Source: Bacteroidota bacterium (lineage in GTDB: Bacteria > Bacteroidota > Bacteroidia > Chitinophagales > Chitinophagaceae). Taken from it: DNA of 18,111 bases. The translations under genes were made by a program, and so were the position numbers. Location of the stretch: the NCBI GenBank assembly GCA_023392575.1, contig JAEVYV010000279.1:1-18111 (forward strand), written 5' to 3'. Shown here piece after piece: positions 7,054 to 15,352 of this stretch; the stretch's first letter is position 1, and each line of letters opens with the position of its first letter. A model generated the notes under the pieces. That model made no database searches and was not told where the DNA came from. It was given only the letters and a program-made list of their open reading frames with translations.

Positions 7054-7374
7054 TTATACCGAATTGATTTAACCCTTCCACCACCAAAGCGCAACTGCTG
7101 CACAAATAAAACACAAACTGTGCTTGACAGCCCTATCAAAACAAAACGGAAAACTACAATGGCATTTAAACAGTACCAAAAGAAAGCATCTCTTTTCACA
7201 AATTGAAAAAGGAAGCACCAGGATGATCAGCAGCAGGGCCGCCGCACGCCGGCATAAAGCTGATAACATACCCTTATTGCTCCACCCGTTGTTCTCTTTT
7301 AGAATCCCATATTTTTGCGCTGCACCGCTGAAACAACATGCTTGCAAAATGCGGGATTAAAACGACTTTCCGTC
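7054..7374. other. Divergent intergenic region between the WaaE-like gene and meaB
   Basis: There is no convincing gene in these 321 bases. Two short open frames, one on each strand, have no family resemblance, start codons of poor context and Cys- or Lys-rich compositions typical of chance translation. The region holds a good meaB promoter (7289-7317). I found no clean -7 box for the divergent glycosyltransferase. A nested inverted repeat (7226-7264, outer arms ATCAGC/GCTGAT, inner GCCG/CGGC) lies upstream of the meaB promoter and may be chance. Confidence 0.6.
7289..7317 (+). promoter_or_regulatory. Promoter for meaB (Bacteroidota -33/-7 type)
   Basis: TTGTT at 7289-7293 and TATTTTTG at 7310-7317 fit the Bacteroidota sigma-factor consensus TTTG / TAnnTTTG, with 18 bases from the end of TTG to the -7 box. 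Transcription would begin near 7323, giving a leader of about 50 bases before the ATG at 7375. Confidence 0.6.
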
Positions 7375-8280
7375 ATGTGGCAACAACTGCTTAACGATTT
7401 ACGGAGTGGAAACACAAAGGCGCTGGCCCGCAGCATTTCGCTGGTGGAAAATGAACAGCAAGGCTACGAAGAGCTGTTGCAGTCGCTGCCGCACAACGAC
7501 ACTACTAAAATCATTGGCCTTACCGGCCCACCCGGCGCCGGCAAAAGCACATTAACCGATGCGCTGATCGGGCAGTTGGTTGCCGAGGAAAAAAAAGTAG
7601 CGGTGCTTTGCGTTGACCCTTCTTCGCCTTTCAACCTGGGTGCGGTACTGGGCGACCGCATCCGCATGAGCGATTGGTATACCCATCCCCAAGTATATAT
7701 CCGCTCCCTGGCCACCCGGGGCTCTATGGGCGGCCTGCACCCCAAGATCATCGAAATAACAGAGCTGGCAAAAACCGCCGGCTTTGATTACATCATTGTG
7801 GAGACGGTCGGCGTGGGACAAAGCGAAATTGAAATTGCCGGCCTGGCCGACACCACGGTCGTAGTGGTGGTGCCCGAAGCCGGCGATGAAATTCAAACCA
7901 TGAAGGCCGGGCTGATGGAAATTGCGGATATTTTTGTGGTCAACAAAAGCGACCGGCCCGATGCCGATGCCTTTGTCAAAAACCTGCGCTTAATGCTGGC
8001 GCCGGCTTTTCGGCAGCATTCGTCGGAGGTACCCATTATTAAAACCATAGCCACTACCAAAACAGGCGTTGGCGAACTATACAAGGCTATTGAAAAACAC
8101 AACGGCCAAAATCTGACTAACGAAAAAAAAACATGGCTGCTGGCAGAAAAAGTTTATTATCTCATTCAACACAAGCGGATGGAGCACATTGATAAAAAGA
8201 AAATTCGCCTGGAAATCGAAAAGGCGTTACCGACCGACTTTAACCTTTACCGCTTTGCAAAAACCTACGATCACAAATAG
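7375..8280 (+). CDS. meaB: Methylmalonyl-CoA mutase-associated GTPase MeaB
   Basis: The 301-residue G3E-family P-loop GTPase protects and reloads adenosylcobalamin in methylmalonyl-CoA mutase. Motifs visible are GPPGAGKS (Walker A, 51-58), the family signature VDPSSPFNLGAVLGDRIRM, LATRGSMGGL, VETVGVGQSE (G3 region) and NKSD (G4). The chosen ATG at 7375 gives MWQQLLNDLRSGN, the usual short helical N-terminus; a frame extension to 7315 would run across the promoter. Full-length proteins of this type are about 300-330 residues. No mutase subunit or epimerase gene lies in the window, so this copy is separated from its presumed partner. Confidence 0.93.
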   Translation: MWQQLLNDLRSGNTKALARSISLVENEQQGYEELLQSLPHNDTTKIIGLTGPPGAGKSTLTDALIGQLVAEEKKVAVLCVDPSSPFNLGAVLGDRIRMSDWYTHPQVYIRSLATRGSMGGLHPKIIEITELAKTAGFDYIIVETVGVGQSEIEIAGLADTTVVVVVPEAGDEIQTMKAGLMEIADIFVVNKSDRPDADAFVKNLRLMLAPAFRQHSSEVPIIKTIATTKTGVGELYKAIEKHNGQNLTNEKKTWLLAEKVYYLIQHKRMEHIDKKKIRLEIEKALPTDFNLYRFAKTYDHK

Positions 8281-8332
8281 CACGACAACTTCTTTTGGCA
8301 ACAACTTTAAATCGGTTAACCACAAGAACTCG

Positions 8333-8374
8333 CTTCTACACTTAGAAGTAGGGGACTGACTGCTCTGCGAGAGC
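8333..8374. repeat. Two small adjacent hairpins after meaB
   Basis: CTTCTA-CACT-TAGAAG (8333-8348) and GCTCT-GCG-AGAGC (8362-8374) are short perfect stems in the 209-base gap between meaB and the next glycosyltransferase. Neither is followed by a T-run on the plus strand. They may help end the meaB message or be part of a small RNA; the stems are short enough to be chance. I see no gene in 8281-8489. Confidence 0.3.
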
Positions 8375-8475
8375 CTAATTACCTGCATCACTAGCACCAA
8401 CACCAGGCGCGGTTGCTTTTCTCGCTACATTTTCCGTAATTGTGTGCGGCAAGACGACGAATTCAGCACAGGTAC

Positions 8476-8483
8476 TAAATTTG
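8476..8483 (+). promoter_or_regulatory. -7 box (TAAATTTG) immediately before the GT2 start
   Basis: TAAATTTG is an exact match to TAnnTTTG and ends 6 bases before the ATG at 8490, so transcription would begin at or within a few bases of the start codon. No TTTG is present at the expected -33 position, which lowers confidence. Confidence 0.35.
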
Positions 8484-8489
8484 CGGTTT

Positions 8490-9359
8490 ATGGATAATGC
8501 GACTGAAAAAATTGCGGCTGTAGTAATACTGTACCATCCAGACGAAGCCGTTCTTTCGAACATCCAAACCTATTATCCGTATGTCCAAAAGGTATATGTT
8601 TACGATAACACGGAGCTTGCGTTAAACACCATTGACTGGTCGCACTTCCCTAAAGCCGAATTTCACTCTGATGGCCGGAACAAAGGTCTGGCCGAAACCC
8701 TGAACATGGCAGCAGCAAAAGCCACTAAGGACGGATATGATTGGCTTTTAACAATGGACCAGGACTCTTATTTTACGCAGCAGGCCATAAAAGACTACTA
8801 CCAATGCTTTCTGGAATTCCGCGAAAAAAGTAAGATCGCTTTATTTGGCCCTGTTTTCCAACGGGAAGATCCCGGTTGGCAAGCTGATGGCCAGTGGCAG
8901 GAAACAGACACCCTCATCACATCAGGTGCCTTGCTCAATCTTCGCCTCTTTAATGAAATCGGTCCTTTCGATGAAGCCTTGTTTATTGACTCAGTTGATT
9001 ATGATTACTGCATCAGAGCAAAGCTTGCCGGGCACAGGATCATTCAATTTTCCACGATCGTCATGCTTCATGAACTAGGTTTTGTAGTGAAGAGAGCTTC
9101 TATTAAGTCTCTGTTCCTCATAAAGAAGCAAAAGCAACTACACCCACCTCTCCGCTTTTATTACATGTTCAGAAACTTATTGTACCTGAAAGCAAAATAC
9201 CGCCATATACACGTGCCTGTTTTACAGGAAATTGAGCATGGTTTAAAGAATACGATAAGAAGAAACCTCTTTTATGGGCGAAACAATGCAATGCTGATTC
9301 AATATTTGGTACTGGCTTACAAGCACTATAAAAAAAACCAAATGGGCAGGTATCGATAA
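8490..9359 (+). CDS. Family 2 glycosyltransferase, rhamnosyltransferase-like
   Basis: The 289-residue GT-A protein fits the RfbF/RhlC rhamnosyltransferase branch. It has IAAVVILYHPDEAVLSNI at the start, NKGLAETLN, the metal-binding DQDS in WLLTMDQDSYF (90-93), GALLNLRLFNEIGPFDEALFID and SVDYDYCIRAKLAG. The C-terminal third, with PPLRFYYMFRNLLYL, is typical. It would transfer a deoxyhexose such as rhamnose from dTDP-sugar to a surface glycan, but sugar specificity cannot be read from the sequence. The ATG at 8490 is preferred over a GTG at 8442. It opens a three-gene polysaccharide block. A hand count of 8641-8820 gave 47% GC against 56% for 7621-7800 in meaB. Confidence 0.87.
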   Translation: MDNATEKIAAVVILYHPDEAVLSNIQTYYPYVQKVYVYDNTELALNTIDWSHFPKAEFHSDGRNKGLAETLNMAAAKATKDGYDWLLTMDQDSYFTQQAIKDYYQCFLEFREKSKIALFGPVFQREDPGWQADGQWQETDTLITSGALLNLRLFNEIGPFDEALFIDSVDYDYCIRAKLAGHRIIQFSTIVMLHELGFVVKRASIKSLFLIKKQKQLHPPLRFYYMFRNLLYLKAKYRHIHVPVLQEIEHGLKNTIRRNLFYGRNNAMLIQYLVLAYKHYKKNQMGRYR

Positions 9360-9680
9360 GGAACACTGTCAATTATAATGATGCTTTGCTATGTTTCTTT
9401 CTCTGCCAATTCACGGACCTAACATTTGTGCCTTACTAAGCCAAGTACAGCATAAAAGTGTATAAGTAACCTGAGGCATTAAATCCGGTTCGCTAAATAT
9501 TTCTCACCAGGGAGCAGAAAATTTTGTTACTCCACATTCGATAAAACCGAAAAACAAATCAAGGTGGCAGATCTGTACAGGCAATGCTTCCTCAGCAAAG
9601 TTTCTTCATGGAAAGAAAAAAATATTAAACAAAATGGAACCAAGACTTATAGCTTTGCTGAAAGCCGTATTAAATTGATT
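9360..9680. other. Gap between GT2 and methyltransferase genes, no gene seen
   Basis: The stretch is AT-rich and has no recognisable gene, RNA or terminator. The methyltransferase frame is open from 9483 and could begin at GTG 9564, which would use the right third of this gap. AAATTTTG (9519-9526) differs from a -7 box by one base and would suit that start. No -33 box is clear. Confidence 0.5.
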
Positions 9681-10403
9681 ATGGTCAGACAGGAGAACAT
9701 GCCCCGGGTTGCCGACTGGCACATTAAAAGCAAGCATCCGCATTATATTCATTATTACTTTTTAAATCGAGACATTAAAGAAGCAATTAACAAATATGCG
9801 AAGGGGCATTTTCTGGACCTTGGTTGCGGCAATAAGCCCTATAAATCCATTTATAAACCGGTAACCACCTCTCAAATTGGATGTGACATCATCCAAAGCG
9901 ATAAAAACCAGGTCGATGTGATCTGCCCCGTCACTGATCTAAAATTCGACAACAACAGCTTTGATTCACTTTTGTGTACTCAGGTACTGGAACACGTATT
10001 TGAACATGACAAAATGATGCAGGAAATGAACCGGGTACTAAAACCCGGGGGCACGGTGATCCTCACGGTTCCTTTTGCCTGGGAGTTGCATGAAGAACCC
10101 TATGATTTTTTTCGATATACCAAGCATTCTTTAAAGGAGTTGTTTGTGAACAATGGCTTTAACATAGAATACATAAAACCAAATGGGGGCAAATGGGCCG
10201 CCATATACCAATTGCGCACCAATATGATGTACCACTCCTTCCGAAAACACCGCACCCTACTCAACAAACTCAAGAAAATTTTGTTCATGGAATTTCGGCT
10301 GACGCAGTTACGGAATCATTTTGCCATCTGGCTGGACAAGAAGTATTACGATGATGTCTTTACGCTGAATTATATTGTTGTAGCACGTAAGCCCTTGCCG
10401 TAA
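9681..10403 (+). CDS. Class I SAM-dependent methyltransferase of the polysaccharide block
   Basis: With the ATG at 9681 the protein has 240 residues. SAM-binding motif I is GHFLDLGCGNKPY (about 42-54), followed by an acidic loop GCDIIQSDKNQVDV, then FDSLLCTQVLEHVFEHDKMMQEMNRVLKPGGTVILTVPF, here cut into motifs: CTQVLEHV and RVLKPGG are the standard landmarks of the Methyltransf_11 fold. YDFFRYTKHSL follows, common in methyltransferases of surface-glycan clusters. The substrate is probably a sugar or nucleotide-sugar intermediate, by context only. A GTG at 9564 would add 39 residues with no family resemblance that I see. Bases 9721-9900 count as about 37% GC, the lowest region sampled. The stop overlaps the next start in TAATG. 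Confidence 0.85.
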   Translation: MVRQENMPRVADWHIKSKHPHYIHYYFLNRDIKEAINKYAKGHFLDLGCGNKPYKSIYKPVTTSQIGCDIIQSDKNQVDVICPVTDLKFDNNSFDSLLCTQVLEHVFEHDKMMQEMNRVLKPGGTVILTVPFAWELHEEPYDFFRYTKHSLKELFVNNGFNIEYIKPNGGKWAAIYQLRTNMMYHSFRKHRTLLNKLKKILFMEFRLTQLRNHFAIWLDKKYYDDVFTLNYIVVARKPLP

Positions 10404-11536
10404 TGCCTTCTATTTTTTTCATCTCATTAATGAACGGAGCCCCGTGGGGCGGCAGTGAGGAAATCTGGTATAAAACTGCTTTGTATTGTTCCGATCGTGG
10501 CTGGAAAGTCGGCTGCGCCGCTTTCGCCTGGACGGCAAAAGAGCAACAGTTCACCATTCTTGAGAAAAACGGGTGCAACACTTACCGCATTCCCAATACG
10601 GGCAGGAGAAAAAGCAACATCCTTGAAAAAATCCGGTATAAGTTCACGAAACTTCAACAGGTGAGGTTCTGCAAGTCCTTGCCGCTGGCTGAATACGATT
10701 TGGTGGTCATAAACCTGGGAGGCTACGAAATTTGCACAAAACAATGGCGTAATTTTTACCAGTCTTTACCAAGCTATGCCCTGGTTTTTCATAATTATGA
10801 CACCAATGCCATTTGGACCAAGGCTCAGGAAAATGCTTTAAAAGACTGGATGTTAAACGCAAAGAAAAATTTATTTGATGCTGCTAAGATTTGTTCGGTC
10901 CTTGAAGCACAATTAAATCTTTCCATTCCGAAAGCCAGCGCAATTATCAACCCCATCACGTTTGCCCCACCAAACAGCCCTATACCTTTTCCCGAATTAC
11001 AAGAAAACAGGTTTGTTCTGGCAATGCTTGCGGCCTTAGATGTAAGTAGAAAAGCTCAGGACAACTTGGTCCTTGCACTTTCCGCTCCAAAATGGAAAAA
11101 AAGAGATTGGCTGTTGCATTTATATGGTGGTGGAGACGACGGGAAATATCTTCAAACCCTGATTGAACAAAACCAGTTAGAAAACAAAGTCTTTTTAAAG
11201 GCCCATACCGCGGATGTTCAGTCAGCATTGGAGCAGGCCCACCTGGTTTTGCAAATGACCCATATGGATGCCATGCCCATATCGGTGGTAGAAGCCCTGG
11301 CCGTGGGCAGGCCGGTAGTGGTCAGCAACATCGGAGATATGCCCTTGTGGGTGAGGGAAAACGAAAACGGATGGATCAGCAGGGATGCGTCTGTGGAAGA
11401 AATAGACAACACCCTGGAGAAAGCATGGGCCCAAAGAAACAACTGGGGCCAAATGGGAGAAAAAAGCTTTTCCATTTTTAAAGAGAAATACCCTTCCTCT
11501 CCCGAAGAATATTTTTTAAACCAACTGAACGCTTAA
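10403..11536 (+). CDS. Family 4 glycosyltransferase
   Basis: The 377-residue GT-B protein begins IFFISLMNGAPWGGSEEIW (GGSEE at 16-20, a glycine-rich acceptor-side loop). Its C-terminal donor-binding domain contains LLHLYGGGDDGKYL, VFLKAHTADVQSAL, then DAMPISVVEALAVGRPVVVSN cut here as DAMPISVVEA and GRPVVVSN. The usual E-x7-E motif reads D289-x7-E297, a conservative change at the first acid. It would add a sugar from a nucleotide donor in a retaining reaction, probably to a lipid-linked surface glycan. The ATG overlaps the methyltransferase stop by one base, which implies translational coupling. The gene's TAA shares TTAA with the stop of the converging small membrane protein. Confidence 0.88.
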   Translation: MPSIFFISLMNGAPWGGSEEIWYKTALYCSDRGWKVGCAAFAWTAKEQQFTILEKNGCNTYRIPNTGRRKSNILEKIRYKFTKLQQVRFCKSLPLAEYDLVVINLGGYEICTKQWRNFYQSLPSYALVFHNYDTNAIWTKAQENALKDWMLNAKKNLFDAAKICSVLEAQLNLSIPKASAIINPITFAPPNSPIPFPELQENRFVLAMLAALDVSRKAQDNLVLALSAPKWKKRDWLLHLYGGGDDGKYLQTLIEQNQLENKVFLKAHTADVQSALEQAHLVLQMTHMDAMPISVVEALAVGRPVVVSNIGDMPLWVRENENGWISRDASVEEIDNTLEKAWAQRNNWGQMGEKSFSIFKEKYPSSPEEYFLNQLNA

Positions 11537-11754
11537 GCGGCTTTATTTTTTCTCCACCACCGATAACCCATGATCCCCATTATGGTCAGGGGCGTAGCGG
11601 CCAGATAAAGAATACCCAGGTTTAGGCCTTTTGCGGGTTTTTCGCCCAGTTGGGAGGCAGTACGGGTGCAAACGGAGCATTGTGCCCAGGCTGTTTCGCA
11701 GTGCAAAACCACCAGGCTAAAGATCATGGCCACTAGAATCAAACTCTTTTTCAT
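11533..11754 (-). CDS. Small CxxC single-pass membrane protein of unknown function
   Basis: The 73-residue product has a signal peptide (MKKSLILVAMIFSLVVLHCETAWA), then QCSVCTRTASQLGEKPAKGLN and one membrane helix (about 44-66, LGILYLAATPLTIMGIMGY) ending in RWWRKNKAA. If the signal is cleaved, Cys26 and Cys29 face the periplasm and the basic tail faces the cytoplasm. The motif is CSVCT and so lacks the His of a cytochrome c site. I recall small Bacteroidota proteins with the same CxxC, GLNxGIxYL and helix layout, sometimes near cytochrome-oxidase assembly genes; the role is unknown. Metal binding or thiol redox is possible. The start is an ATG at 11754. Confidence 0.78.
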   Translation of the reverse strand: MKKSLILVAMIFSLVVLHCETAWAQCSVCTRTASQLGEKPAKGLNLGILYLAATPLTIMGIMGYRWWRKNKAA

Positions 11755-11779
11755 AGCCCTGCAAAGGTAGCACTCTATT

Positions 11780-11817
11780 TAAAAAGAAATCCCACATCGG
11801 AGCGAGGTGGGATTTCT
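11780..11817 (-). terminator. Intrinsic terminator of typA
   Basis: The arms AGAAATCCCAC (11785-11795) and GTGGGATTTCT (11807-11817) form a perfect 11-bp stem with an 11-base loop. On the minus strand the stem is followed by TTTTTAAAT, as expected for a factor-independent terminator. It begins 7 bases past the typA stop codon, and there is no T-run in the plus direction. Confidence 0.88.
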
Positions 11818-11823
11818 GCAGAT

Positions 11824-13635
<1,812 letters not shown>

Positions 13636-13666
13636 AAGTCAAAAGGTAAAAGTCAAAAAGTCAAAA
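13636..13666. repeat. Three AAGTCAAAA repeats before typA
   Basis: AAGTCAAAA occurs at 13636-13644, 13650-13658 and 13658-13666, ending directly against the typA start codon (minus strand reads TTTTGACTT). A partly complementary run, TTTTGGCTTTT, at 13683-13693 could pair with the outermost copy around a 16-base loop. The function is unknown. It may shape the typA leader or be a remnant of an intergenic short repeat. Confidence 0.55.
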
Positions 13667-13761
13667 CCAGAGCGTCTTTTCCTTTTGGCTTTTGAATTTT
13701 TTAGTTTAAGAGGCGCGAAGGTAAGCCAATTCGGCGGGGTAGCCAGAAGAATAGGCACACT

Positions 13762-13986
13762 TTACAAAAACTTTTTAATGATATTAACCAGAAGGGTAAG
13801 AATCAAACTAAAAAGAAGCATGGTGGTCAGGGGAAAATAAAAGCGGGTGGAGTTCTTTTCAATGCGGATGTCGCCGGGCAGCCGGCCGATCCAGTGGAAT
13901 TTATCATGAAAAAAATAGACCACTACCCCCACCAAAACCACAAGCAGGCCAAAAACAATGATGTACTTGCCGGTATTGCTATCCAT
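13762..13986 (-). CDS. DUF2905 small membrane protein
   Basis: The 74-residue protein has two membrane helices (about 8-26 and 52-70) separated by the family's conserved loop, IGRLPGDIRIEKNSTRFYFPLTT. The length is normal for the family. Its function is not established. The start is an ATG at 13986, and it lies back-to-back with the small secreted-protein gene. Its stop is 126 bases before the typA start on the same strand, so co-transcription with typA is possible. Confidence 0.9.
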   Translation of the reverse strand: MDSNTGKYIIVFGLLVVLVGVVVYFFHDKFHWIGRLPGDIRIEKNSTRFYFPLTTMLLFSLILTLLVNIIKKFL

Positions 13987-13998
13987 TTCGGTAATTTA

Positions 13999-14006
13999 CA
14001 AAATTA
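13999..14006 (-). promoter_or_regulatory. -7 box (TAATTTTG) before the DUF2905 gene
   Basis: On the minus strand TAATTTTG matches TAnnTTTG exactly and ends 12 bases before the ATG at 13986, so the leader would be only about 5 bases. No TTTG is seen at the -33 position. Confidence 0.4.
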
Positions 14007-14024
14007 AGCAGCCGGAATATTGAA

Positions 14025-14032
14025 TAGATTTG
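14025..14032 (+). promoter_or_regulatory. -7 box (TAGATTTG) directly before the small secreted-protein gene
   Basis: TAGATTTG is an exact TAnnTTTG match and ends only 3 bases before the ATG at 14036, so a transcript starting about 5-7 bases downstream would begin at or inside the start codon. No -33 box is evident. It is part of a compact divergent promoter region with the box at 13999-14006. Confidence 0.4.
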
Positions 14033-14035
14033 ACC

Positions 14036-14449
14036 ATGAAGTTTTTGTATTGCCTGCTATTGGTTTTTTTAACGGGGCTGACCGCTCCGGCGCAGCATAG
14101 CTGGGAAATATGCCTGAACGGCAAAACAGCCTTAAAAAGCACCGAAGAGAGCGAAGAAAAAAATGTGCTCACCACCCGGACTGCCGGTCTCAACAGCCTG
14201 GCCGTCAGCTACACCGAAAAAAATCCGAAAGACCAATGGGAACGGTTTATTGGCCTTTACGATGAAACCGACCGGGAGCTGGCCAAACAAAAAGGCACCC
14301 GGCTCAAACTCGCCAACACCGCTTTAAAATCCCTGCTTCCGCAGTCCGGCAAAATCAAGATCTACACCTGGGCCCTGCCCACCGATCCAAAACGAAAAGC
14401 AGCCATTCGGGTTCGAAGAGTACATTTGTGCACTTTGATTTTACATTAG
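14036..14449 (+). CDS. Small secreted protein of unknown function, upstream of a lipid kinase
   Basis: The 137-residue product has a signal peptide (MKFLYCLLLVFLTGLTAPAQ), then HSWEICLNGKTALKSTEE, a segment DQWERFIGLYDETDRELAKQK and an end reading KAAIRVRRVHLCTLILH. I recall similar proteins of unknown role in Chitinophagaceae, with the VRRVHLCTL ending conserved. It seems to form a small beta-sheet domain in the periplasm or outside the cell. The ATG at 14036 is preferred to TTG at 14030. The lipid kinase gene begins 3 bases after its stop, so they form an operon, which may hint at a link to membrane lipid or envelope condition. Confidence 0.75.
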   Translation: MKFLYCLLLVFLTGLTAPAQHSWEICLNGKTALKSTEESEEKNVLTTRTAGLNSLAVSYTEKNPKDQWERFIGLYDETDRELAKQKGTRLKLANTALKSLLPQSGKIKIYTWALPTDPKRKAAIRVRRVHLCTLILH

Positions 14450-14452
14450 GGC

Positions 14453-15352
14453 ATGCAACGACGTTTACTTTATATCATCAATCCCATTTCGGGCACCAAA
14501 AACAAATCCTCCATACAGGAGGTCATTAAAGCCAAAACCGCAGCAGAAGGGCTCGCTTTTGACATTTATCCCTCTGTAGAAAACGGCGATTATTCGTTTT
14601 TAAACCCCCTCATCGAAGAACAAAAGGTTACCGATATCGTGGTTGCCGGCGGCGATGGCACCATCAACCAGGTTATTAATTCATTGCGCCGCTTTGACGT
14701 CCGGTTTGGCATCCTGCCCTGTGGCTCGGGCAACGGGCTGGCCTTTAGCGCAGGCATCCCCAAAAGCCTGAACAAGGCGCTGGATCTGGTTTTTAAAGGA
14801 AAGGTGCAATGGACCGATGCGTTTATGGTCAATGAAAAATTTGCCTGCATGCTCTGCGGCCTGGGGTTTGATGCGCAAGTGGCCCACGATTTTGCCAACG
14901 ACCACAACCGGGGACTGACCACGTATATCAAAAAAACCGTCAAAAATTTTTTTAAGGCCAAAGCCTACCCTTTTACCATCCAAACCAACGGCAAAGAATT
15001 TGCCACCGATGCTTTTTTTATCAGCATCGCCAACAGCAACCAGTTTGGCAACAATTTTAAAATTGCGCCCAAAGCCAGCCTGACCGACGGCATGCTGGAC
15101 ATTGTCATCATGACCAGGCAAAGCAAAGTCAGCATGCTGTTCCAAGCCATGAAACAAGTAGGCGGCTTTAACCAACTGCAACAGGCGGAAGTGCTGGACG
15201 AAAGGAGCAGTGTGCTGTATTTTCAAACCAGTTCCCTTCAAATCGCAAACCCCAGACAAGCTCCCCTGCATATTGACGGTGATCCGATGGAAACCCAAAA
15301 AACCATTAGGGTAAAACTATTGCACCAGGCCTTTCGCCTTATTGGACCCTGA
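14453..15352 (+). CDS. Diacylglycerol kinase family lipid kinase (YegS/BmrU-like)
   Basis: The 299-residue protein has the DAGK catalytic domain: NPISG (10-14), VVAGGDGTINQVINSL with GGDGT at 66-70, and PCGSGNGLA (89-97). The C-terminal beta-sandwich region includes ANSNQFGNNFKIAPKASLTDGMLDI (cut here as ANSNQFGNN and APKASLTDGMLDI) and HIDGDP near the end. Such enzymes phosphorylate diacylglycerol, phosphatidylglycerol or sphingoid bases with ATP at the membrane face. Substrate cannot be assigned here; sphingolipids occur in some Bacteroidota, so a sphingosine-like substrate is conceivable. Its 3' end overlaps the patatin gene by 36 bases on the opposite strand. Confidence 0.9.
   Translation: MQRRLLYIINPISGTKNKSSIQEVIKAKTAAEGLAFDIYPSVENGDYSFLNPLIEEQKVTDIVVAGGDGTINQVINSLRRFDVRFGILPCGSGNGLAFSAGIPKSLNKALDLVFKGKVQWTDAFMVNEKFACMLCGLGFDAQVAHDFANDHNRGLTTYIKKTVKNFFKAKAYPFTIQTNGKEFATDAFFISIANSNQFGNNFKIAPKASLTDGMLDIVIMTRQSKVSMLFQAMKQVGGFNQLQQAEVLDERSSVLYFQTSSLQIANPRQAPLHIDGDPMETQKTIRVKLLHQAFRLIGP

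Noticed and set aside
7226..7264. Nested inverted repeat ATCAGC/GCTGAT with inner GCCG/CGGC
   Set aside because: Arms are short with unpaired stretches between them, there is no T-run and no nearby gene end, so chance is a sufficient explanation.
7069..7360. Short open frames on both strands in the gap before meaB
   Set aside because: Composition looks like random translation (Cys/Trp-rich on minus, Lys/Arg-rich on plus), and they overlap each other and the meaB promoter.
9360..9563. Possible tRNA because of GGTTCG near 9487
   Set aside because: No acceptor stem, anticodon arm or matching T-stem can be folded around it.
11755..11784. Possible shared promoter between typA terminator and the small CxxC protein gene
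   Set aside because: The region upstream of the CxxC gene contains the typA terminator and no TAnnTTTG box; no promoter could be supported.
14681..15298. 205-residue minus-strand open frame opposite the lipid kinase
   Set aside because: Fully antisense to a kinase with intact GGDGT and GSGNG motifs; it has no signature of its own.
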